This document shows, one piece after another, positions 44,801 through 54,254 of a stretch of DNA of 64,000 nt. Positions within the stretch are counted from its first letter, which is position 1; each line of letters starts with the position of its first letter. The notes below the pieces were generated by a model, which was given only the letters and a program-made list of their open reading frames with translations, was not told the DNA's origin and searched no databases. The position numbers were made by a program, and so were the translations under genes. Source of the stretch: Streptococcus sp. 29896 (GTDB taxonomy: Bacteria > Bacillota > Bacilli > Lactobacillales > Streptococcaceae). The stretch covers positions 1,240,001 through 1,304,000 of the forward strand of contig NZ_CP118733.1 in assembly GCF_032594915.1 (NCBI RefSeq). The letters are read 5' to 3'.

Positions 44801-45564
44801 TAGGCTTCACCTCCAAGGTATGCTTCAATCACTCGTTTGTTGGTACGGATTTCTTCTGGTGTTCCGTGGGCAATCAAACGACCGTATTCCAATACATAGA
44901 TACGCTCAGTTACTTCCATAACCAAACTCATATCGTGTTCAATCAACATGATCGTAATGTTGAACTCTTCTTTGATTTTACGGATTAGTTGTGTCAATTC
45001 TGCCGTTTCCTGCGGGTTCATACCAGCAGCTGGCTCATCCAAGAAAAGAATTTTTGGTTCGGTCGCAAGGGCACGAACGATTTCCAATCGACGTTGTTGT
45101 CCATAAGGCAAGTTTTTAGCAAGCGTATCCGCATCACCATCCAAATCAAAGATTTTAAGCAATTCGATGGCTCTTTCTTTCAATTCTTCCTCATTTTTAT
45201 AAAAAGCTGGTAGTCGGAAGAAACTTGCCAACACTTCAGCTTTACCGTGGTTACCAAGTCCAATCAAAACATTTTCCAAAACAGTCATGTTTTTGAACAA
45301 ACGGATATTTTGGAAGGTCCGTCCCAAGCCCAAAGAAGCAATTTTTGAAGGAGCTTTACCATTCAAAACAGTGCCATCCAAGGTAATGGTTCCCTGACTT
45401 GGCTCATAAACACCAGTCAAGAGGTTAAACAAGGTTGTTTTTCCAGCCCCGTTTGGACCAATCAAACCAACCAACTCACCTGCATGGAGTTCCATTGTCA
45501 CATCACCGACGGCTGTCAAACCACCAAAGTTTTTTGTCAATTTTTTAACATCAAGAAGGGCCAT
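44800..45564 (-). CDS. livG: branched-chain amino-acid ABC transporter, ATP-binding protein LivG
   Basis: The 254-residue ATPase has Walker [13 protein letters not shown], the [14 protein letters not shown] signature region and Walker [14 protein letters not shown]. The extra loop and the C-terminal [13 protein letters not shown] are LivG-like. It overlaps livM and livF by one base on each side (TAATG), so the four genes are tightly coupled. Confidence 0.95.
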   Translation of the reverse strand: MALLDVKKLTKNFGGLTAVGDVTMELHAGELVGLIGPNGAGKTTLFNLLTGVYEPSQGTITLDGTVLNGKAPSKIASLGLGRTFQNIRLFKNMTVLENVLIGLGNHGKAEVLASFFRLPAFYKNEEELKERAIELLKIFDLDGDADTLAKNLPYGQQRRLEIVRALATEPKILFLDEPAAGMNPQETAELTQLIRKIKEEFNITIMLIEHDMSLVMEVTERIYVLEYGRLIAHGTPEEIRTNKRVIEAYLGGEA

Positions 45565-46514
45565 TAGTTAACCTCCTTTTTCTTTTTGAGCAAGTTTGTA
45601 AAGCTCAACTCTTTAGTTCCAAGCAATCCACCTGGACGGAAAATCATCAAGAGAATTAATGCCAATGAGTAAATAATCATGGAAATATCTGCATAGCTCT
45701 TGAGGAAGACATTCAAAATCCCCAATACGATTGCAGCGACGAAAGAACCTGTAATAGACCCCAAGCCACCCAATACGATAATAATCAAGACGTTCACAGA
45801 GTTCATGAAAGCAAAGTCTTTTGGCACAATCGTTCCAACATATCCTGCATGCAAGCCACCAGCGATTGCTGCAGTCATAGCGCCAATCACAAAAGCAGTT
45901 ACTTTTACAAAAGTTGGGTTGACACCAACAGATTCTGCCGCGATCTCATCTTCTCGCACCGCAATAGTAGAACGGCCCATTGGACTACGAAGGAAGTTAA
46001 CAGTCAAAATCGTTGTAATCACTACAAACACATAAACCAACTGCCAGTTGGTAAACAATGGAATCGACATAATACCTGCCGCACCATTGGTCAAGCTACC
46101 GCCGTTGATAATCAAGATACGGATAATCTCAGCAACACCAAGCGTTGCAATTGCTAGGTAGTCTCCCTTCAAACGTAGCGTTGGTAGACCGACCAAGAGG
46201 GCAATCAAACCAGCCACAAGCATGCCAACAACAAGGGCAATCCCGAAACCAGCATAAGATGGCATCATTTTACCGATAATACCAACCGCATAGGCACCAA
46301 TCGCCATAAAGCCTGCATGGCCTAGTGAGAATTGACCTGAGAAACCGACGATCAAGTTCAAACCAACTGCCAAAATGATATTAATTCCAATTTGTTGGAC
46401 GATTTGAACATAGTAAAAATTCAATACCCCAGCTGCGACAAGACCTTGAAGCACAGCAAAACCAAGTGCCAAGAAGGCCAGCCAGATTAGATTTACTTTT
46501 ACATTCTCTTTCAT
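45564..46514 (-). CDS. livM: branched-chain amino-acid ABC transporter permease LivM
   Basis: The 316-residue permease has about nine hydrophobic segments and the LivM motifs [20 protein letters not shown] and [14 protein letters not shown]. It forms the membrane channel with LivH for leucine, isoleucine and valine uptake. The start is three bases after the livH stop. Confidence 0.95.
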   Translation of the reverse strand: MKENVKVNLIWLAFLALGFAVLQGLVAAGVLNFYYVQIVQQIGINIILAVGLNLIVGFSGQFSLGHAGFMAIGAYAVGIIGKMMPSYAGFGIALVVGMLVAGLIALLVGLPTLRLKGDYLAIATLGVAEIIRILIINGGSLTNGAAGIMSIPLFTNWQLVYVFVVITTILTVNFLRSPMGRSTIAVREDEIAAESVGVNPTFVKVTAFVIGAMTAAIAGGLHAGYVGTIVPKDFAFMNSVNVLIIIVLGGLGSITGSFVAAIVLGILNVFLKSYADISMIIYSLALILLMIFRPGGLLGTKELSFTNLLKKKKEVN

Positions 46515-46516
46515 GC

Positions 46517-47404
46517 TTACACCTTCTCTTTCACGTTTTTACCAAGAATACCGCTTGGTCTTACCAAAAGAATGATAATCAATACAATATATACGATGGC
46601 ATCACGGAAGGTATCCAAACCAATCACATAAGTAAAGGTTTCGATAATACCGATAACAAATCCGCCCAAGGCAGCCCCTGGAATGATACCAATACCACCC
46701 AAAACCGCCGCAACAAAGGCTTTCAGACCTGGTGTCATCCCCATTAAAGGCTCGATTTGATTGTAGTAGAGACCAAGAAGGACACCGGCAGCACCAGCAA
46801 GTGCAGATCCAAGTGCGAAGGTAAAGCTGATGGTACGGTTAACATTGATCCCCATGAGCTGAGCTGCATCGCTATCAACTGAGACAGCACGCATGGCTTT
46901 CCCCATTTTTGTTTTCTTAACAATCAATTGAAGGGCAACCATCAAGGTCAAAGCAACACCTAGGATAATCAATTGGATGTTGGTAACTGTCACTGGACCA
47001 AGGTTAAAATTCACCGCCTCAATCGCTTGTGGGAAGGCCTTTACATCTGCTGTAAAGAAATAAACCATCACATATTCAAGGAAGAAGGAAACACCGATAG
47101 CTGTAATCAAAGCTGCAATCCGAGTTGAATTTCTAAGTGGACGATAAGCCAAGAATTCAATGACAACTCCCAAAACAGCCGTTCCGACCATCGAGAGAAC
47201 CAAGGCAAGGAAAAAGCGCAAACCGCCATCTTGGATAAAAGTCATCTTGTTCAAAAGATAATAGCCCATAAAGGCACCCATCATGTAGATATCCCCGTGG
47301 GCAAAGTTAATGAGTTTGATGATTCCGTACACCATGGTATAGCCTAGGGCTAGGAGGGCATAGACAGAACCGAGAATCAAACCATTGACAAGTTGTTGAA
47401 GCAT
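46517..47404 (-). CDS. livH: branched-chain amino-acid ABC transporter permease LivH
   Basis: The 295-residue permease starts MLQQLVNGLILGSVYALLALG, the typical LivH N terminus, and contains INFAHGDIYMMGAF and MRAVSVDSDAAQLMGI. A TTG eight codons upstream is in frame but the ATG fits the family better. It follows livJ with a terminator-like hairpin (47527-47551) between, so livHMGF is probably expressed at a lower level than livJ by read-through. Confidence 0.94.
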   Translation of the reverse strand: MLQQLVNGLILGSVYALLALGYTMVYGIIKLINFAHGDIYMMGAFMGYYLLNKMTFIQDGGLRFFLALVLSMVGTAVLGVVIEFLAYRPLRNSTRIAALITAIGVSFFLEYVMVYFFTADVKAFPQAIEAVNFNLGPVTVTNIQLIILGVALTLMVALQLIVKKTKMGKAMRAVSVDSDAAQLMGINVNRTISFTFALGSALAGAAGVLLGLYYNQIEPLMGMTPGLKAFVAAVLGGIGIIPGAALGGFVIGIIETFTYVIGLDTFRDAIVYIVLIIILLVRPSGILGKNVKEKV

Positions 47405-47526
47405 GAGTTCACCAATCTTTCTATTCAAATAGTTGCTGTTAAGCGTTCGTTCTATTGTATTAAATTTTCAGAATATTTGCAAGTTTTACGGCCAAAAATT
47501 TTTTTCAATCAAGTCCTAAACAAGGG

Positions 47527-47551
47527 AAAAAGAGGGGATAGCCCTCTTTTT
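47527..47551 (-). terminator. hairpin between livJ and livH
   Basis: AAAAGAGGG / CCCTCTTTTT followed on the minus strand by a short T/C stretch. Placed right after the livJ stop, it should attenuate transcription into livHMGF, giving more binding protein than transporter. Confidence 0.75.
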
Positions 47552-47552
47552 A

Positions 47553-48725
47553 TTATTTAGAAACTGAAACAGTATCAACTGATGATTGTTTGCCTTCTGT
47601 CAAGCCAACAACGTAAACTGATTTTACAACGTTGTGTTCTGCGTCGATAGACATAGTACCTGTCACACCTTCGAAGTCTTTCAAAGCAGCAAGATTATCT
47701 TTCAATTCGACTGAAGTTTTTGCACCTTTTGCTGCTTCTGCTGCCATGTAAACTGAGTCATAAGCAAGAGCAGAGAACATAGATGGCTCTTCACCATATT
47801 CTGCAACGTATGCATCGTAGAAGGCTTTCGCTTTCTCACTTGCAGATGTTACAAAGGCTGAAAGGTAGTACACGTTTGTTGCTGCTGAAGCTGTTGCCAA
47901 CTCAGCAAATTGTGGTGAGTCGAAACCATCTGAACCAAGAACTGGAACATCGATACCAAGACCACGTGCTTGTTTCACGATTGTACCTGTTTCATTGTAG
48001 TAACCTGGCATGATGATTGCATCAAATTCAAGGTCTTTCAACTTAGTAAGAGCTGCTTGGAAGTCCTTGTCCCCTGAAGCAAATGTGATTTCAGAAACGA
48101 TTTCACCTGAGTAAGCTTCTTTGAAGGCATCGGCAATACCTTTTCCGTAGTCAGAAGAGTTATCATAGTAAAGCACAACTTTCTTAGCAGAAAGGTTTTC
48201 TGTAGCATACTGAGCCATGATTTGACCTTGGTAGCCGTCAGTAAAAGTAGCACGGAAGAAGTAATCTTGTACACCACCATCACTCTTAACAACCAAGTCT
48301 GTTTGCGTACCAGAAGGTGAGATCATTGGCACACCCGCAGAAGTTACGTTAGCGATAGAAGCTGCTGAGGCACCTGAAGTAGCAGGACCAACGATAACAT
48401 TTGCACCTTCACTTACCAAGCTAGTTGCAACTGTCGCTGCTTCTGCTGTCTCAGATTTGTTGTCTTTTGTGATAACTTCGATTTGCTTGCCGTCAATACC
48501 ACCCGCAGCGTTGATTTCTTTCACCGCAAGGTTTGCACCTTTTTCTTCGGTTTGACCATATGAAGAAACGGAACCTGACAATTCCAAGTTATAACCGATT
48601 TTGACTGTCTCACCAATTTCAGTTCCCGTTGCTGAAGAGTTTGTTGATGAAACAGTTCCACATGCTGCAAGAAGTGCAGCCGATGCAAAGCTCACAAGAG
48701 CCATAGCAAATTTTCTTTTTTTCAT
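47553..48725 (-). CDS. livJ: branched-chain amino-acid-binding lipoprotein LivJ
   Basis: The 390-residue protein has a lipoprotein signal peptide with lipobox LAAC (Cys22), then the two-lobed type I periplasmic-binding fold with KIGYNLELSGSVSSYGQ and VIVGPATSGASAAS. It captures branched-chain amino acids outside the cell for LivHMGF. A consensus promoter with a CodY box lies 40 bases upstream. Confidence 0.95.
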   Translation of the reverse strand: MKKRKFAMALVSFASAALLAACGTVSSTNSSATGTEIGETVKIGYNLELSGSVSSYGQTEEKGANLAVKEINAAGGIDGKQIEVITKDNKSETAEAATVATSLVSEGANVIVGPATSGASAASIANVTSAGVPMISPSGTQTDLVVKSDGGVQDYFFRATFTDGYQGQIMAQYATENLSAKKVVLYYDNSSDYGKGIADAFKEAYSGEIVSEITFASGDKDFQAALTKLKDLEFDAIIMPGYYNETGTIVKQARGLGIDVPVLGSDGFDSPQFAELATASAATNVYYLSAFVTSASEKAKAFYDAYVAEYGEEPSMFSALAYDSVYMAAEAAKGAKTSVELKDNLAALKDFEGVTGTMSIDAEHNVVKSVYVVGLTEGKQSSVDTVSVSK

Positions 48726-48767
48726 GAAAATCCCCTTAAATCTTTCTTAAATTTTTACGATGTATCC

Positions 48768-48796
48768 AATATACTGAATTATCTGAAAATTGTCAA
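48768..48796 (-). promoter_or_regulatory. livJ promoter overlapped by a CodY box
   Basis: On the minus strand TTGACA (48791-48796) and TATATT (48768-48773) are 17 bases apart. The plus-strand 15-mer AATTATCTGAAAATT (48777-48791) matches 14 of 15 bases of the CodY consensus and fills the spacer. CodY with bound branched-chain amino acids should repress the operon. Confidence 0.85.
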
Positions 48797-48814
48797 CAAA
48801 AAAAGAAAAATATT

Positions 48815-49087
48815 TTATAAAAGAATATTTTTCTCTCGTTCTTGCTCTAAAGTCCCTACAAAATTCTGGTCTAGATCCTTAATGTAAGATGGTAAAACTT
48901 TTTTTACAAATCGTTCTTTTTTTAATTTTTCAAGTGTCTCATCAAAACGATCTGCCTCTATATAGAGAACCAAGTAGCGTAATTTTTTTGAATGATAGAC
49001 CACATCCCCAAAATTGTGCAACTTGCGTGCTTCACGATTGTAGTGGAGATATACAATGAGGCCTTTACGCTCTTTCTTTTCAAACAT
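48815..49087 (-). CDS. YlbG family (UPF0298) protein
   Basis: The 90-residue protein begins MFEKKERKGLIVYLHYNREARKL and matches the YlbG/UPF0298 family of small cytoplasmic proteins without known function. The start at 49087 is set by AAGGAG; a longer frame overlaps the clpP end region and lacks a ribosome site. It lies downstream of clpP, the usual place in streptococci. Confidence 0.9.
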   Translation of the reverse strand: MFEKKERKGLIVYLHYNREARKLHNFGDVVYHSKKLRYLVLYIEADRFDETLEKLKKERFVKKVLPSYIKDLDQNFVGTLEQEREKNILL

Positions 49088-49172
49088 GACTGGCTCCTTC
49101 TCATACTTCTTCTCTTCATTATACCTTTTTATCAGCAAAATGAAAAGGGCTACATCGAGCCCTTCATCTACC

Positions 49173-49760
49173 TTATTTTGCCATCTTATCCATGATCTGA
49201 TCAATGAATCCATATGCCAAGGTTTCTTCCGCAGTCATCCAGTAATCGCGCTCTGCGTCTTTGTGGATTTGTTTGACAGATTTACCTGAATTATCAGCAA
49301 GAATTTGCTCCAACTTGTTACGAGTTTTGAGCAAGTGCTCCGCCGCAATCGCCATATCTGTCTGTTGGGTACCGCCACCTGTTCCACCCATAGGCTGGTG
49401 AATCATGTATTCTGCATTTGGCAACATGAAACGTTTGCCTTTGGCACCGCTTGATGCAATGATCGTTCCCATGCTAGCTGCAGTTCCCATCACGATAGTC
49501 TGAACATCTGCTTTAATAAAGTTCATGGTATCCACAATCGCCAGACCTGCTGATACAGAACCACCAGGAGTGTTGACATAGAGATAGATATCCTTAGTTG
49601 GGTCTTGAGCATCTAAGAAAAGCAATTGGGCAATGATAGAATTTGCCATGTTATCTTCAACTGGACCTGTCAACATGATGATGCGGTCCTTGAGCAAGCG
49701 AGAGTAAATGTCATAAGAACGTTCACCACGGCTGGTTTGTTCAATTACTACTGGAATCAT
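49173..49760 (-). CDS. clpP: ATP-dependent Clp protease proteolytic subunit
   Basis: The 195-residue serine peptidase shows the catalytic triad Ser96 (GTAASMGT), His121 (YMIHQPMGG) and Asp172 (ERDYWM). It forms the tetradecameric barrel that works with ClpX, ClpC and ClpE. The ATG follows AAGGAGA. A CtsR operator covers its promoter, so it belongs to the class III heat-shock regulon. Confidence 0.98.
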   Translation of the reverse strand: MIPVVIEQTSRGERSYDIYSRLLKDRIIMLTGPVEDNMANSIIAQLLFLDAQDPTKDIYLYVNTPGGSVSAGLAIVDTMNFIKADVQTIVMGTAASMGTIIASSGAKGKRFMLPNAEYMIHQPMGGTGGGTQQTDMAIAAEHLLKTRNKLEQILADNSGKSVKQIHKDAERDYWMTAEETLAYGFIDQIMDKMAK

Positions 49761-49805
49761 AAGAATTCTCCTTGTCTTTTATTCATTTCTAACAAATCTG
49801 AGACC

Positions 49806-49835
49806 ATTATATAGAATTAGTCAAAAATGGTCAAA
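49806..49835 (-). promoter_or_regulatory. clpP promoter with CtsR operator
   Basis: On the minus strand TTGACC (49829-49834) and TATAAT (49806-49811) are 17 bases apart. On the plus strand AGTCAAA-AAT-GGTCAAA (49819-49835) is a CtsR heptad repeat covering the -35. A further GGTCAA at 49855-49860 may be a partial site. Confidence 0.88.
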
Positions 49836-49897
49836 TAAAAAACACAGTTTGCTTGGTCAAAAAAAGAAACCAGTCAGGCTGATTTCTTTATCCTATA

Positions 49898-50527
49898 TTA
49901 TTTTGTACCAAACAAACGGTCTCCTGCATCTCCCAAACCTGGAACGATGTAGCCTTTTTCATTGAGTTTCTCATCCAAAGCCGCTGTGTAGATATCTACA
50001 TCTGGATGTGCCTCTTGAAGTGCTTTTACACCTTCAGGTGCAGACACAAGAGCTACAAATTTGATGTTTGAAGCACCACGCTTTTTCAAAGAATCAATAG
50101 CCAAAATAGCTGAGCCACCTGTCGCCAACATTGGATCAACAACAAAAATCTGGCGTTGGTCAATATCATCTGGCAATTTCACCAAATATTCAACTGGCTG
50201 CAAGGTCTCTTCATCACGGTACATACCAATATGACCAACTTTTGCAGCAGGGACAAGGCTCAATAGACCGTCAACCATTCCCACACCTGCACGTAGAATT
50301 GGAACGATTGCCAATTTCTTACCTGCGATTTGTTTTTGAACCGTTTTTGTAATCGGTGTTTCGATTTCAACATCTTCCAATGGTAGGTCGCGAAGAACTT
50401 CGTAACCCATTAGCATAGCAATTTCATTTACCAACTCACGGAAATCTTTGGTCGAAGTCGAAACGCGACGCAAGATAGACAACTTATGTTGAATGAGTGG
50501 ATGTGAAATAACTTGGAATTTCCCCAT
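49898..50527 (-). CDS. upp: uracil phosphoribosyltransferase
   Basis: The 209-residue salvage enzyme makes UMP from uracil and PRPP. The PRPP-binding loop [15 protein letters not shown] and the C-terminal uracil-binding [15 protein letters not shown] are present. The start [10 protein letters not shown] is chosen for GAGAGG and family length. It is upstream of clpP, the usual streptococcal order. Confidence 0.97.
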   Translation of the reverse strand: MGKFQVISHPLIQHKLSILRRVSTSTKDFRELVNEIAMLMGYEVLRDLPLEDVEIETPITKTVQKQIAGKKLAIVPILRAGVGMVDGLLSLVPAAKVGHIGMYRDEETLQPVEYLVKLPDDIDQRQIFVVDPMLATGGSAILAIDSLKKRGASNIKFVALVSAPEGVKALQEAHPDVDIYTAALDEKLNEKGYIVPGLGDAGDRLFGTK

Positions 50528-50607
50528 GGTGGTAAAACCTCTCTTTTTTGTTTTTTCTATTCTACCAAAAAATGAGAAAAAATGCTCGAACTTCATTGAA
50601 TTTTTAC

Positions 50608-51777
50608 CTAATTTATTAGACAGCCAAACACTTCCACCAATCGTCGGCAGGCTTCCTTGATGACAAATTGTGGTGTTGCTGCATTTAATCGGAAATGCTT
50701 TTCACCTTCTTTTCCGAAGGTCAATCCATCATTCAAATGCAGTTGTGCTTCTTCCAACAATTTCTCTGCTAGCTCTTGGTGACTGAGTTCATAGGCTGAA
50801 AAATCCAGCCAAATCAGGTAGGTTCCTTGTGGTTTAAGCACTTTGATATTCGTCTTTTTACTCAATTCTTCTTGGACCAACAGGATATTTTCTTCCAAAA
50901 CTGGTTTTAAGGCGGTCAACCAAGGTTTTCCGTGTCGGTAGGCAACTTCTGTTGTAATTAAGCCTAGGCTAGGGATTTCATGTTGGTTATTGGCCAATTG
51001 TCTCTTGGTAAAAGCTTTACGCAACTGAGGATTTTCAATAATAGCAAAGCTGTTTTTTGTTCCCGCTATATTAAAAGTCTTGGTTGCAGAAGACAAAATT
51101 ACCGAAAATTCCTTATGGTTTGGGGAAACTGTATTGAAGGAATGGTGCTCATGTCCAAAAAGGGTCAAGTCCTGGTGGATTTCATCAGAGACTAAGATGA
51201 CTCCATGCTTCTGACAGATAGCACCGAGCTCCAGTAGTTCCTGATGACTCCAAACTCTGCCGCCTGGATTGTGAGGATTGCAAAAGATATAGAGTTTGAC
51301 CCCCTCCTCAACAATCTTTTGCTCCAAAGCCTGAAAATCAAGAGTAAATTGGTCATTTACTACACTAAGAGGCTGACTAATTAACCGTCGATGATTGAGT
51401 CGAATAGTACGGGCAAAAGGGGGATATACTGGAGTATTGATCATAACTGCATCCCCCTCAGCTGTAAAAGCTTGAACTGCGATGGACAAGGCTGGAACAA
51501 CACCTTCTACCAAAACAAGAGCTTGCCGATCAAAACAATAGCCGTGCTGGTCCTTCTCCCAGTCCATTATGGATTCAAATAGAGACTCACTGGCATAGTT
51601 GTACCCGAAAATCTGCCTTTGCCCGTAGTCTACGATCGCTTGGCGCATTTCTGGAAAGGGCTGAAAGTCCATATCTGCCACCCAGAGTTGCAAAAGCTCT
51701 GGGTTGTTTTCTGTTAGCCGCCACTTCTCGCTGTGTTGGTCTAAGCGATTTGGCAAGGTTTTAAAATCATAGGTCAT
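50608..51777 (-). CDS. MalY/PatB-type cystathionine beta-lyase
   Basis: The 389-residue class I/II PLP enzyme has the lysine in [15 protein letters not shown], the [12 protein letters not shown] motif and the C-terminal FRLNAATP. MalY/PatB proteins cleave cystathionine or cysteine to pyruvate, ammonia and a thiol. It overlaps the metB-like gene by 11 bases, so the two give a transsulfuration path from homoserine esters to homocysteine. The start at 51777 follows GGAG. Confidence 0.9.
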   Translation of the reverse strand: MTYDFKTLPNRLDQHSEKWRLTENNPELLQLWVADMDFQPFPEMRQAIVDYGQRQIFGYNYASESLFESIMDWEKDQHGYCFDRQALVLVEGVVPALSIAVQAFTAEGDAVMINTPVYPPFARTIRLNHRRLISQPLSVVNDQFTLDFQALEQKIVEEGVKLYIFCNPHNPGGRVWSHQELLELGAICQKHGVILVSDEIHQDLTLFGHEHHSFNTVSPNHKEFSVILSSATKTFNIAGTKNSFAIIENPQLRKAFTKRQLANNQHEIPSLGLITTEVAYRHGKPWLTALKPVLEENILLVQEELSKKTNIKVLKPQGTYLIWLDFSAYELSHQELAEKLLEEAQLHLNDGLTFGKEGEKHFRLNAATPQFVIKEACRRLVEVFGCLIN

Positions 51778-52870
51778 AACTTTTCTCCAGACTAGTACGT
51801 AAATCCTCAATCAAGTCCGACACATCTTCAATCCCGATTGACATGCGTAAGAGATCGTCTGTCAAGCCATAGGAATGGCGAATAGCTGCTGGAATATCTG
51901 CATGAGTCTGCGTTGCAGGATAGGTAATCAAGCTTTCCACACCACCTAAGCTCTCTGCAAAGGTAAAAACTCGGAGGCTATTGAGCAGGTGGGGAATCAT
52001 CTCTTGCTTGGCAACCTTCATTGAAACCATCCCTCCTTGCCCCGTGTAAAAGACTTCTTTTACTGCTGGATGTTGCTCAAGAAAGTCTACGATTGCTCGA
52101 GCGTTTTGGGTAGAGCGCTCCATCCGAATAGCTAGGGTTTTCAAGCCACGCATCAAGAGAAAAGCATCAAAGGGTGATAAGGTCGGTCCCGTCGTGTTTT
52201 GGTCATAGAACAACTGTTCATAGAGTGCCTGGTCATTGGTCATCAGAGCCCCTGCCAAAACATCATTATGGCCTGAAAGGTACTTAGTTGCCGAATGAAG
52301 CACCACATCTGCCCCAAGAGCAAGTGGATTTTGGTAAATCGGACTATAAAAGGTATTGTCAACAATAACTTTGGCCCCGACTTCATGCGCCTTTTCTGAT
52401 ATCGCAGCAATATCAAACTCCACCATGAGAGGGTTGGTTGGAGTCTCTAAAAATACATAGTCAATGGTATTATCTAGCTGGTCAAACAGTTGGTCAGGCG
52501 TTTGAGCGTATTGGAAAGCAAAACGCCCTTGTTCTTCCTGCTGATTAAACCAGCGGAAGGAACCACCGTAAAGGTCACGCACGGCTAGTATCCGACTTCC
52601 CTGGGGAAAAGTTTGAAAGAGCAAGACCAAGGCAGCCATTCCAGAGGAGGTCACTAGGGCGTGCTCTGCTCCTTCAATGGCAGCAAGGGTTTCCTCTAAG
52701 CTGGAACGGGTTGGATTTTTCGTACGGGTATAGTCGAATCCTGTGGATTGCCCAAACTCAGGGTGCTGGTATGTTGTCGACAGGTGAATCGGTGAAATCA
52801 AGGCCCCTGTTCGTTCATCTTTTCGTATGCCTGCTTGGGCCAAAAGGGTATCGCGTTTTAATCTCGTCAT
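51767..52870 (-). CDS. metB: cystathionine gamma-synthase-type PLP enzyme
   Basis: The 367-residue Cys/Met-metabolism PLP enzyme begins MTRLKRDTLLAQAGIRKDE, has the PLP-lysine in LHSATKYLSGHND, and SLGGVESLITYPA near the C terminus. It probably joins O-acyl-homoserine with cysteine; the close relatives cystathionine gamma-lyase and O-acetylhomoserine sulfhydrylase cannot be fully excluded. The coupled MalY-type lyase favours the methionine direction. GAGGAGG precedes the ATG. Confidence 0.88.
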   Translation of the reverse strand: MTRLKRDTLLAQAGIRKDERTGALISPIHLSTTYQHPEFGQSTGFDYTRTKNPTRSSLEETLAAIEGAEHALVTSSGMAALVLLFQTFPQGSRILAVRDLYGGSFRWFNQQEEQGRFAFQYAQTPDQLFDQLDNTIDYVFLETPTNPLMVEFDIAAISEKAHEVGAKVIVDNTFYSPIYQNPLALGADVVLHSATKYLSGHNDVLAGALMTNDQALYEQLFYDQNTTGPTLSPFDAFLLMRGLKTLAIRMERSTQNARAIVDFLEQHPAVKEVFYTGQGGMVSMKVAKQEMIPHLLNSLRVFTFAESLGGVESLITYPATQTHADIPAAIRHSYGLTDDLLRMSIGIEDVSDLIEDLRTSLEKSYDL

Positions 52871-53025
52871 GGCAACCTCCTCAAACGTTTCTTCTTCTAT
52901 TCTAGCACGGACTTTCTCTCTTGGTGAAAAAATCCCTGTTTTTGCTTATAGAAAATTTCCCAGGCAAGTTATAGGTAAGCCTTATATCTAGCTTGCTTTC
53001 ACTTTCATTTCTATATATTTTGATG

Positions 53026-53031
53026 TATAAT
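53026..53031 (+). promoter_or_regulatory. -10 element ahead of the small membrane protein array
   Basis: TATAAT at 53026-53031 with a TTTCAT-type -35 (53003-53008, 17-base spacing). The first small gene starts 21 bases after it behind AAAGGAGGG. The remaining gap 52871-53002 contains no recognised site; the metB promoter should be here on the minus strand but was not identified. Confidence 0.55.
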
Positions 53032-53052
53032 AATATGTAAAGGAGGGTCATT

Positions 53053-53298
53053 ATGTTTAACCATCTCAATCGTCAATTCTATCGGAATTACTTTTTTTTC
53101 AACGGTATTTTCTGGACTTTGTATTTCATAAAACAAGAATTGTATCTGTCCAAAATTGGGATAGTGATGGCACCACTTATCCTAATTCATTTTTTCTACG
53201 CATTCTTTCGACCTCGGTACAATATTGAGGCAAGATGGAAGTTGGCCTTAATCGTAGGGTTCACATGTGCGTTCGCTCTCTTTATAATCTTGCACTAA
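53053..53298 (+). CDS. small membrane protein, FN..FYR family, member 1
   Basis: The 81-residue protein starts MFNHLNRQFYRNYFFF and has about three hydrophobic segments (about 13-28, 35-52 and 63-80) separated by basic residues (FFRPRYNIEARWK). The N-terminal N-x-x-FYR and the FF+P+..W pattern recur in the third and fourth genes of the array. AAAGGAGGG gives it the strongest ribosome site of the four. No known family is recognised. Confidence 0.7.
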   Translation: MFNHLNRQFYRNYFFFNGIFWTLYFIKQELYLSKIGIVMAPLILIHFFYAFFRPRYNIEARWKLALIVGFTCAFALFIILH

Positions 53299-53351
53299 AC
53301 TTCATAAGTCTACCACGTACTAGAAATGGATTCTTTAATTGGAGGTACGCA

Positions 53352-53633
53352 ATGAAATCCTTTTTTAAACAATTTCGCCCCCACTTTAATAAAGAATGGT
53401 ATATGAACGAATATTCCTATACCTCTATCCTGTATTCCATCGCAATCTTCTATCCCCAAGGCTTTTGGTCCATTTATTCTGAAACTTGGTTTCGTTGCTT
53501 ATTTATCCTCTTGATAGTAATCAATACCTATCTAGGCTGGTTTACAAAAATTGGTCAGAAAAACAGTCTGGCTTCTCTTCTTTTTAATCTGCTCTTCGAT
53601 GTCCTAATACTTTTTATGCTGTTGCAGCTCTAA
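53352..53633 (+). CDS. small membrane protein, array member 2 (divergent)
   Basis: The 93-residue protein starts MKSFFKQFRPHFNKEWYMNEY and has three hydrophobic segments (about 23-37, 45-62 and 74-92). It shares only HFNKEWY and a basic GWFTKIGQKN hinge with its neighbours, so kinship is weaker. The start follows GGAGGTACGCA. It lies 53 bases after member 1. The function is unknown. Confidence 0.65.
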   Translation: MKSFFKQFRPHFNKEWYMNEYSYTSILYSIAIFYPQGFWSIYSETWFRCLFILLIVINTYLGWFTKIGQKNSLASLLFNLLFDVLILFMLLQL

Positions 53634-53657
53634 ATTTTACTGGAAAAGGAGCACACC

Positions 53658-53912
53658 ATGTCTAAACCGTTCAACAAAGTCTTTTATCGTACCTGGGAGT
53701 TCTATTTTGCCTTACTTTGCATAGTAAGGTTCATCCTTTCAACTGTAAATAGAAACCTGTATTTTATGGATTTCATCCAACTGGTGCTTGGTCTCTATGT
53801 CGGCTATCTAGCCTTCTTTAAACCACGCAGCTGGATTAAAAAAACATGGCAAATCTACTTGGTAACAACATTCATTATCAGCTTGGTCATCCTCAATCTG
53901 TTTTTACTATAA
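53658..53912 (+). CDS. small membrane protein, FN..FYR family, member 3
   Basis: The 84-residue protein starts MSKPFNKVFYRTWEFYF. Hydrophobic segments are at about 15-30, 36-53 and 67-84, with AFFKPRSWIKKTW between the second and third, aligned with AFFRPRYNIEARW of member 1 (FAFF as HFFYAFF there). The ATG has AAAAGGAGC upstream. The function is unknown. Confidence 0.7.
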   Translation: MSKPFNKVFYRTWEFYFALLCIVRFILSTVNRNLYFMDFIQLVLGLYVGYLAFFKPRSWIKKTWQIYLVTTFIISLVILNLFLL

Positions 53913-53921
53913 GGAGTCACT

Positions 53922-54173
53922 ATGTTCAAGGAGTTTAACAATCAGTTTTACCGTAGCCTGGATTTTTACATTGCCATTTGCCTGATACTATATAGCTTGG
54001 GAGCTATTTGGGACAATGAATATAACTGGTGGATATACTTACAACCGATTTTGATTCCCTTCACTCTCTACCAAGCCTTCTTTTCCAAGAAGGGCAATCT
54101 GAAAAAGGATTGGATAATTTATCTTTGTGCCGGAATCGTCTTCTTGGGATTCTGGTTAGAATTCATTGCATAG
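53922..54173 (+). CDS. small membrane protein, FN..FYR family, member 4
   Basis: The 83-residue protein starts MFKEFNNQFYRSLDFYIAI and ends in a short third hydrophobic segment. The hinge AFFSKKGNLKKDW again aligns with members 1 and 3. It starts nine bases after member 3 behind AAGGAG and is followed by a terminator, closing a four-gene unit. The function is unknown. Confidence 0.7.
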   Translation: MFKEFNNQFYRSLDFYIAICLILYSLGAIWDNEYNWWIYLQPILIPFTLYQAFFSKKGNLKKDWIIYLCAGIVFLGFWLEFIA

Positions 54174-54180
54174 TTATTTG

Positions 54181-54210
54181 CCCTCTCGTGCATTTCCGAG
54201 AGGGTTTTCT
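54181..54210 (+). terminator. terminator of the small membrane protein array
   Basis: CCCTCTCG / CGAGAGGG is a perfect 8-base stem followed by TTTTCTT. Confidence 0.87.
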
Positions 54211-54254
54211 TGTCCCGACTTGTAAAAACCACTAGATAGGTTTACAATAGAAGC

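Noticed and set aside
52871..53002. CmbR- or MtaR-type site ahead of metB
   Set aside because: Several TATAAG-like stretches are present, but none has proper spacing or symmetry to call.
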